Below are positions 58,441-64,000 of a DNA stretch of 64,000 bases, piece by piece. The notes beneath the pieces were generated by a model. The model was given only the letters and a program-made list of their open reading frames with translations. It searched no databases and had not been told where the DNA came from. Positions within the stretch are counted from its first letter, which is position 1; every line of letters starts with the position of its first letter. The translations under genes and the position numbers were made by a program. The stretch is taken from positions 9,982,001 to 10,046,000 of the forward strand of contig JBANAY010000004.1 in NCBI GenBank assembly GCA_037952775.1, written 5' to 3'. Source of the DNA: Clonostachys chloroleuca. Taxonomy: Eukaryota; Ascomycota; Sordariomycetes; Hypocreales; Bionectriaceae.

Positions 58441-59602
58441 GAAGTGTATGGCCAGGGGGGATGGTTCTCCAAGCGTGGGCGGCTTGTCCCCTGCGGCGCC
58501 TCTTAGGCCTGGGAGGGGCGTTCAGAGCCTCGTCAGTGTCGTCCTCGGGGGCAGGACGACGGCGGGAAAGGACGGTTGGAGCTCCCTCGTGACGAGTCAA
58601 ACGGGCGGGCTCCGGCGAGGAACCCGGGACGGTGGGGGCACGCATCCAAGCCTTCGGATCACGAGGTGCGCGGCGGCGGCGCCTGCGTCGAGCCAAGACA
58701 CCGGAACCCTCGGCGTCGGCGTCAGACTCCCCAAGCGGAATGCCAAGGCTCGGGACAGCGAGATGTCCGTCACCTTGTGCAAGGTCACAGAACATCTGTG
58801 GCAGGGTGGGCGAATCTGGGAGGTGCAACTCTGGGGGTGGAGAGGCTGCCTTGCTCGTCGCATGGTCCATGGACTCGAGGCTGCCGACTACCGTTTTGGG
58901 CTTGGCAAGAGAAGCGGAGATGTGTAGTGCGTCCAACATGTCGCAGACGGCATGTACGCCCTGTGTGGGGTCGACGAAGCCAATGTCATCGCTGCACTCA
59001 TGGTTCGAGAGCGCAGCAGGAGCCAGGCGGGGAACAAGTGTGAAGCCAGCTTCACTCAGGTCCGAGGAGGAAGGGTCATAGCCAGACCATGGCTTGGGCG
59101 ACACCGAGTCTTGTCGGCCCCGCGCCGGGGGAGAGCGGGAATTGCCAAGCGGGAAGCTCACTTCGGTAGTGCCACCGGAGGCTGGCGGTGCAAGGTCACA
59201 CCAACCCGGGGCGTCAGCTAAGGCTGAAGGGCTCAGCGCGGTAGCAAACATGTGCGAACCGGAGCTCTCAGTGTCGGAGCCGACACTCTCCACCTCTGCC
59301 ATGTCAACAATGACTGGCTCAGAGGAGAGAGCGTCGTCCAAGGCATGCTCGTCTGCAGTCTTGGCGACCTGGGAAGCCACCGAGGTTGCGTCTTGCATGG
59401 CACCAGCATGGTGTGTTCCCTCACTGTCTTGTAGACAATGAGTGCAGACCGCTGCAGCGTGGGGTGAGGCGGCGGGGGGTTGGGTAAAGGTGGTGGGCAG
59501 CTTGCGAGGCATGCCGCACAGGAAAGGTCCGAGATGCCAGGCCATGTAGATACTAAGTGGCATAAGGTCAGACAACTGGAGTGACTTGCACCAGGAGGAC
59601 AT
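58397..59602 (-). CDS. Probable disordered protein, unrecognised (401 aa)
   Basis: A 401-codon open frame on the minus strand. The first 30 residues (to GPFLCG) are unlike the rest, so the true start may be the ATG of MPRKLPTTFTQPP near 59512. The protein is rich in Ala, Pro, Ser, Asp and Glu, with two basic clusters (ARRRRRRRAPRD and RPKRRRRGQ) that could be nuclear localisation signals. It has no known domain. The GC-rich composition and the promoter-like array upstream favour a real gene. At the 3' end a GTAAGT donor (58413) and CCCGACAG acceptor (58378) would define a 36-nt intron and extend the C-terminus by about 67 residues. That is shorter than normal fungal introns, so I leave the stop at 58397. 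The function is unknown. Confidence 0.5.
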   Translation of the reverse strand: MSSWCKSLQLSDLMPLSIYMAWHLGPFLCGMPRKLPTTFTQPPAASPHAAAVCTHCLQDSEGTHHAGAMQDATSVASQVAKTADEHALDDALSSEPVIVDMAEVESVGSDTESSGSHMFATALSPSALADAPGWCDLAPPASGGTTEVSFPLGNSRSPPARGRQDSVSPKPWSGYDPSSSDLSEAGFTLVPRLAPAALSNHECSDDIGFVDPTQGVHAVCDMLDALHISASLAKPKTVVGSLESMDHATSKAASPPPELHLPDSPTLPQMFCDLAQGDGHLAVPSLGIPLGESDADAEGSGVLARRRRRRRAPRDPKAWMRAPTVPGSSPEPARLTRHEGAPTVLSRRRPAPEDDTDEALNAPPRPKRRRRGQAAHAWRTIPPGHTLPFGLLLSVGCKSGG

Positions 59603-59692
59603 TGGGAAAGAGTGATGGTCTTGTGATGTTGTGATGCCGATGGCAGATCAAGAGGGTAGGTGAAAGATGTAAGAGCTTTGGGTGGGATGACA

Positions 59693-59957
59693 GAGAAGAA
59701 GAACAAGGTTGATGGAAGGGGGTCAGACTTACACTGCTCAGAAGGTGGTGAGGATAAAGGAGTAAAGAAGAAGAGCTTGATGAAGGGGGGAAGAGCCAGT
59801 CTTATACTGCTCTGGAGGAGTGATAAGGATGATGAGAAAAAGAAGAGTTTCAATGAAGGAAGAGAGAGCTAGTCTTGTACTGGTCTGAGAAAGTGATGAT
59901 GATGAAGGTAAAAAGAAGAGCTCGAAGAAGGGGGAGAGAGGGCCATACTTATACCCG
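59693..59957 (-). promoter_or_regulatory. About 72-bp tandem array with TATAAG-like elements upstream of the 58397-59602 gene
   Basis: Nearly four units start near 59693, 59766, 59839 and 59909. On the minus strand each carries the same element in varied form: GTGTAAGTCTGACC, GTATAAGACTGGCT, GTACAAGACTAGCT and GGTATAAGTATGG. Each is followed by CT-rich sequence (TTCATCAAGCTCTTCTTC). It lies 90-350 bases upstream of the ATG at 59602, where a core promoter and leader are expected. Two units have an intact TATAAG and two have it mutated. Confidence 0.55.
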
Positions 59958-62900
59958 AATTTCTTCCTACTTTCCTCCTCTTTCTTCCTCTTTCTTCCTC
60001 AGGCTTCAACACCAAATTCCTTTAACCTCCCCTTAACGCCGACCATTACTTACACGAAAATTTGGTGGCGGCGTTCGAAACTGTGCAAGATACAGGATTG
60101 CGATGGCTGCGATGCGTTGGCGCGAGCATCGGGTATCACGACGGGCCACCAACATGGGTCAGTACATCAAGTCAATATATTCGGAAACGCCAAGACGGAT
60201 GGAAAGTGACCCTTCCGATCGCGCTTTGGGCTTCAGTGAGAGGCAAGACGTTACGTATCTCCGCACTACCTCGTGTACTTTGTTACTGAGTAGCTCAACT
60301 GGCTCTCCGGAATGGCTGGTGCATCTGGCCGATCTTGCATATCGAATTTCCTTGACAGTCACCATCATTCAGGCGTATCTATTCGACTAGAGCTCTAGAG
60401 CTGGTCCGCAACAGAACCAGTCGCAATAGTAGCAAAACTAGCAGAAGTAGAAGTACAAAGAGCGGCAATGGCAACAGTACGCTGGTACGCTTCTTCTGGG
60501 TCCGCGGAGATTACAGTCCGGCGGTGGAAACTGCATCGCTGTGACTGAGGCACAGCATGAAGCTGCCTGATGTCTCAGTGCAATCCGTCTCGATTTGACT
60601 ATCTCTGCATCTTGAGGCAAGGCAAAGCGGGAGCGTGCAGTTGCCACGGCTGTCGGTACAGCGTTATTGGCTGCGGACAGCGCCCGCCGAGCCTTTCGTT
60701 GCGTCTCCCGTGTGACGAACGAGTGTGGCCATCAGCGATTGTATCTGTTAAGGCCTTGATCTAGGCTCCAGACGGATCGTGGTCGTCGTAGCAGAGGCTG
60801 GCGAACGTTGCGTGCGTTCAGCCGTGCGAGGCGCGGATGCGCATACCCATATTGGTTTGCAAATTACATTTCCCAGCAGGCTCCCGAGACGGACACGAGC
60901 CGTCGTCACAGGTCCTGACCAGCCAGATACGCATACCCATATTGGTTCGCAAATTGCAATTTCCAGCAAGCTCCCGAGACAGGCACGAGCCATCGTCACA
61001 GGTCATGACCAGCGGACGTCTATGACGGGCCAGCTCACCCACCGGCAACCCGGGAGGGTGGAGACCTGCGGGGATCAAGGCACGGCGCCGGCGCGGGTGA
61101 GTGCATTATTATGTTCGGGAGGAAAGGATCAGCAGCACGAGGGTGTCTCGCTCGATGACGAGGCAGCCAAGGGGGCGTCGTTGAGTGGGCTTGTGTTCCC
61201 CGTTTGCAAGCCGCGGACATTGAACGGGGCGATTGTGCGCCAGGAGGCGGATCGAAGTGCTTCAGCCCGGTGGGCCAGCGGCGGCAGCCCGCATCTGTGT
61301 CTCCGCGTCGTGTCTTTTTGTCTCAGTCTCTCATTTCCCGTGCAGATATTTCGGTGAGCACGAGCCTGCTACGTGTCTGCCTGGCTTCTGTACCACCTCC
61401 TCTGGCGCCAGCGATGACTCACTAGACGTTGTGTTCCTTCCTCCAGCCCGTTCCCGCCTTCCTATATGCAGTACATTCTGAAAAAAGCCTATGGCTACAC
61501 TGGATGATCAATGTCCTACAGCTACACGAGCCGAAAGACGTACTTAGGCAGGGATGCCTTGGGCCGCACACGTAGCACCGTTCATGCTGTCGAGAAGCTG
61601 GCTGAAGACGACGCCCATGAGGGGGAGGGCGCCCTCCCACTCCAGGTAGCTACACGGGTTCGATAGAGTCCTGCACTTACTCTCGTTCCTACCCCTACCA
61701 GACAGTATACTACGTACCATACACAGATAGTCCATCATAGCGTAGGCTCTGACTGACTGACCGAATATCCCATCATGATCTGCATTCCAGTATTGGGTTG
61801 GTGTAGAGCGAACCAAGTTATTGCATGTAGAATTGATTCTATTGAACTATAGTGTTTGGTGCGTGATTTGATATACCCAGACTACCCACCTCCCAGCCTT
61901 TTCAATTGAAAACCATCCCACAAATGGCATGAATCTCAACGGAAGAATGGTGGACTGTCGACGTCAAAGCCATCGAGCACGTCGGCACATCTTCATCAGT
62001 CAGAAAGAGAGCCACCTGTTGTTCTGCCAGATCCAACCTCCGACGAGTCCAACTGAAACTCCGTGGACTGAGGCTATGGTATTCGTGTGTGTGTGGAATC
62101 GAGACGGCGGCCGGCCGCGAGGAGTTGTCGAAGGAAGAAAGTCGGGCTCGCATAGGGAGAAATCTAGATGCAGTAAAGATATGATCATGTCACTTAGCCA
62201 TTAGTGAGAATTATAGGTCTTCAGAACAACACACTAACTGCCTTTCCATGTCCCAGCACGGTATCTAGAACCTGCTTCGGCCTACACCCACCTGTCGTTC
62301 GTAGAAAGTAGCCAACTTCCTTGTATTCGAAGAATGATGCAGGATATTAGGACGGTGTTGGAGTAGATTCGCCGCGGCTCGATGCCAATCGCTTGAAAGA
62401 AGGATCGAAGGCCTCAGCGTATCCGAGATAGAACAAAATGCATAGCTATTTGCCAAGATGATCGTTAATGGGGGCTTCTGAATGGGTGGCATGGTGCCCA
62501 GATTGGACTTACTGTTCAGATCAGTTATTGCTTGCTTGTTTCTGGCAGCATCAACAACATTAGGGTGTTGATTTGCAACTGCGAGGACAGCGCCACTGGA
62601 AACTAGATGTGGCTGCCTCATGTGGCTGATCGTTTGCCTTAGGTTGAGCCGAGTTCAATCTGTTCACTTTGCACGCAGATGTCAGGCAAGAGCGAGTGTT
62701 CAGGGGTTCTTCTACGGAGAGAACCATGATACTTCGAATCAAACGCCAAATACTTGAGTAGGATCAGAGAATCGCATGCATTATCGCCCAGGTTAGTTCT
62801 AACTAAGAATTCTGCCATACGACAGCTCGGTAGACCTCCGTTGTAGCGGTGGTTGAAAATTTGGAGAGTCCCGCACTTGTTCCGTCCGAGGTGTGCTGCG

Positions 62901-63867
62901 GCACTGAATACTCGTCTGAGCAAGTGGTCACACGGTCATGGAAATTTATTTTCGCATTTGTTATTTCTCTCCTTTTATCTGAATAAAGTGAAAGGCTTTG
63001 GTAGGTGCCCGCGTATTTTCGCTCTTGGTTGAGCAGGACCGCCAAGGAATCCGAAGTGGGTGCATGTTTTACAGTGCCTGATCAGTGCATCTGCTCAGTG
63101 CATCCTCAGAATCAAAGCTCCAAGCCCCCTAAACGAACCGAATAGTACCTTCCAGGATCTGTCCAATCGAGTTTTAGCGCATATAGTCCATCGAGAAATT
63201 GGAAAGCAATAGCTTCATTCGCCTCGTAGTCGGATGTCCTCCGTTGTAGCAATTGAAATGGGTGAGTCTGCGCAGACATAGACCTTTGTAGTCCCTCGAT
63301 CATAGACCATTATAGCACTTGAGAGACGTATGACGGCGAATACCTTCAGATCATCAACATTCCGATACAGACATGCTTATTCGCTTCAAGGCTCCCTTTA
63401 AAGGCGATACTATAAACAACAGCGGGCGATGTCCAACTCTAAGCCAAGAAGTCCTTGCCTTCTTTTTCTCAAAAGTAGTCTTACTCACGTATCTTGCATG
63501 TAGGGTAGTCCACAATACTGCACCCCAAAGCTGCACCAGGAGCTGACTCAGCTAACCTGCGCACAGGTTAGATGACTCAGCAGCAGTTCTACCTCGGGTA
63601 AACCACCGACAGCCAATAATCGTACGGTCCTGGCAAGATTTTTTTATGAGTCAACCAATCACATTGCGACTCTAATAATTCCAGACAACGATGCTTGAAG
63701 GGAGAAGGGGTTTACAGGAGAGGCAAACCAGTCGTGGTTTGCGCAAAGGAGCCTTGAGGAACGAAGCTGGCTATGGGCAATTTGCATTTTTTTTTTCATT
63801 CACCCCGATTATAGGCTCCTAAGAGATATACGGTGTGCTAATTCGGTTTGGGACATACCCTATCTAC
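59958..63867. other. Gene-poor stretch with a 90-bp duplication
   Basis: No gene is supported. On the minus strand, 62639-62923 and 63112-63303 are open and look protein-like but are unidentified. A motif with CTACAACGGAGG occurs in both pieces (near 62836 and 63240), so they may be parts of one decayed gene. The right end is the 3' flank of the ankyrin gene that ends at 63868, with a 10-base T run near 63788. Confidence 0.4.
60841..61020 (-). repeat. 90-bp tandem duplication, in frame on the minus strand
   Basis: Two copies (60841-60930 and 60931-61020) both begin GCATACCCATATTGGTT and differ at about ten positions. On the minus strand the 30-codon unit is open in both copies and reads TCDDGSCxSRExAGxCNL followed by TNMGMRI, with three conserved cysteines. 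The frame (60818-61078) is only 86 codons and has no supported start or neighbouring exon, so I list it as a repeat. Confidence 0.7.
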
Positions 63868-64000
63868 TCATTGATCCGATGGGCTGTCCGTTCGTTCAGC
63901 GCCATTCTGAATAAGCATCTCAGCAATCTCTAGATGCCCTCTTGCTAAAGCAGCCTGAAGAGCATTGCCATAATATCCACCTTGGGCATTGACATTAGCG
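63868..64000 (-). CDS. C-terminal end of an ankyrin-repeat protein, NLR-associated repeat type; 5' part beyond window
   Basis: Reading in from the right edge, the minus strand is open from 63999 to the TGA at 63868-63870, giving 43 residues. They form one ankyrin unit, ANVNAQGGYYGNALQAALAR then GHLEIAEMLIQNGAE, followed by RTDSPSDQ and stop. The NAQGGYYGNALQAA wording is typical of the highly uniform ankyrin repeats at the C-terminus of fungal NLR-like (NACHT) proteins, which take part in self/non-self and interaction responses. Only one repeat is inside the window, so the N-terminal effector and NTPase domains cannot be checked. A plain ankyrin protein is the alternative. Confidence 0.75.
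   Translation of the reverse strand, partial: ANVNAQGGYYGNALQAALARGHLEIAEMLIQNGAERTDSPSDQ

Overview
The window looks like a chromosome segment of a filamentous ascomycete. Genes on both strands carry short GT..AG introns, mostly 50-80 nt, with CTGAC/CTAAC-like branch sites. The intergenic stretches are long and CT-rich, with microsatellites. The protein families are typical of moulds: F-box plus ankyrin, a multi-module F-box protein, a YIL108W-like metallopeptidase homologue, fungal APH-like kinases and a fungal alpha/beta hydrolase. No rRNA, tRNA, CRISPR array or intact transposon was recognised. A Sordariomycete is my guess from general resemblance, not a demonstrated fact.

Layout. At 3-530 (+) is the 3' end of a protein-kinase-like gene. 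At 1333-3624 (-) is an unrecognised protein with a duplicated domain and a repetitive Gly-Phe-rich tail. From 3.6 to 16.2 kb I can support no gene. A spliced alpha/beta hydrolase lies at 16182-18074 (-). A short, Ser-rich tandem-repeat protein lies at 20158-21287 (+, three exons). An APH-like phosphotransferase lies at 24612-26213 (-, two exons). The stretch 26.2-32.7 kb is empty except for a frameshifted coding relic near 30.5 kb. An intronless F-box/ankyrin gene lies at 32721-34856 (+), followed by a gene-poor stretch with an APH-like pseudogene fragment near 38 kb.

The best-organised part is 39331-46091 (+), where two genes stand side by side. The first is a roughly 1060-residue F-box protein with several similar beta-rich modules (eight exons). 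The second is a 735-residue homologue of the YIL108W-type zinc metallopeptidases, with a C-terminal jacalin-like module and an acidic tail. The zinc motif of the second is degenerate, so it is probably not an active protease. Its C-terminal module follows the same sequence pattern as the modules of its F-box neighbour.

From 46 to 64 kb the sequence is dominated by minisatellites (units of 20, 31-33, 44, about 72, 90, about 121 and about 169 bp), poly-T tracts and broken open frames. It also holds one probable disordered-protein gene (58397-59602, -), with a TATA-containing repeat array just upstream. The last 132 bases (-) are the C-terminal end of an ankyrin protein. The repeat type matches the highly uniform repeats found on fungal NLR-like proteins.

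The genes do not form a recognisable biosynthetic or degradative cluster. Most are adaptor- or repeat-type proteins (F-box, ankyrin, beta modules, kinase-like), which suits an accessory region. All exon models come from splice motifs, reading frame and remembered family conservation; none is backed by transcripts.
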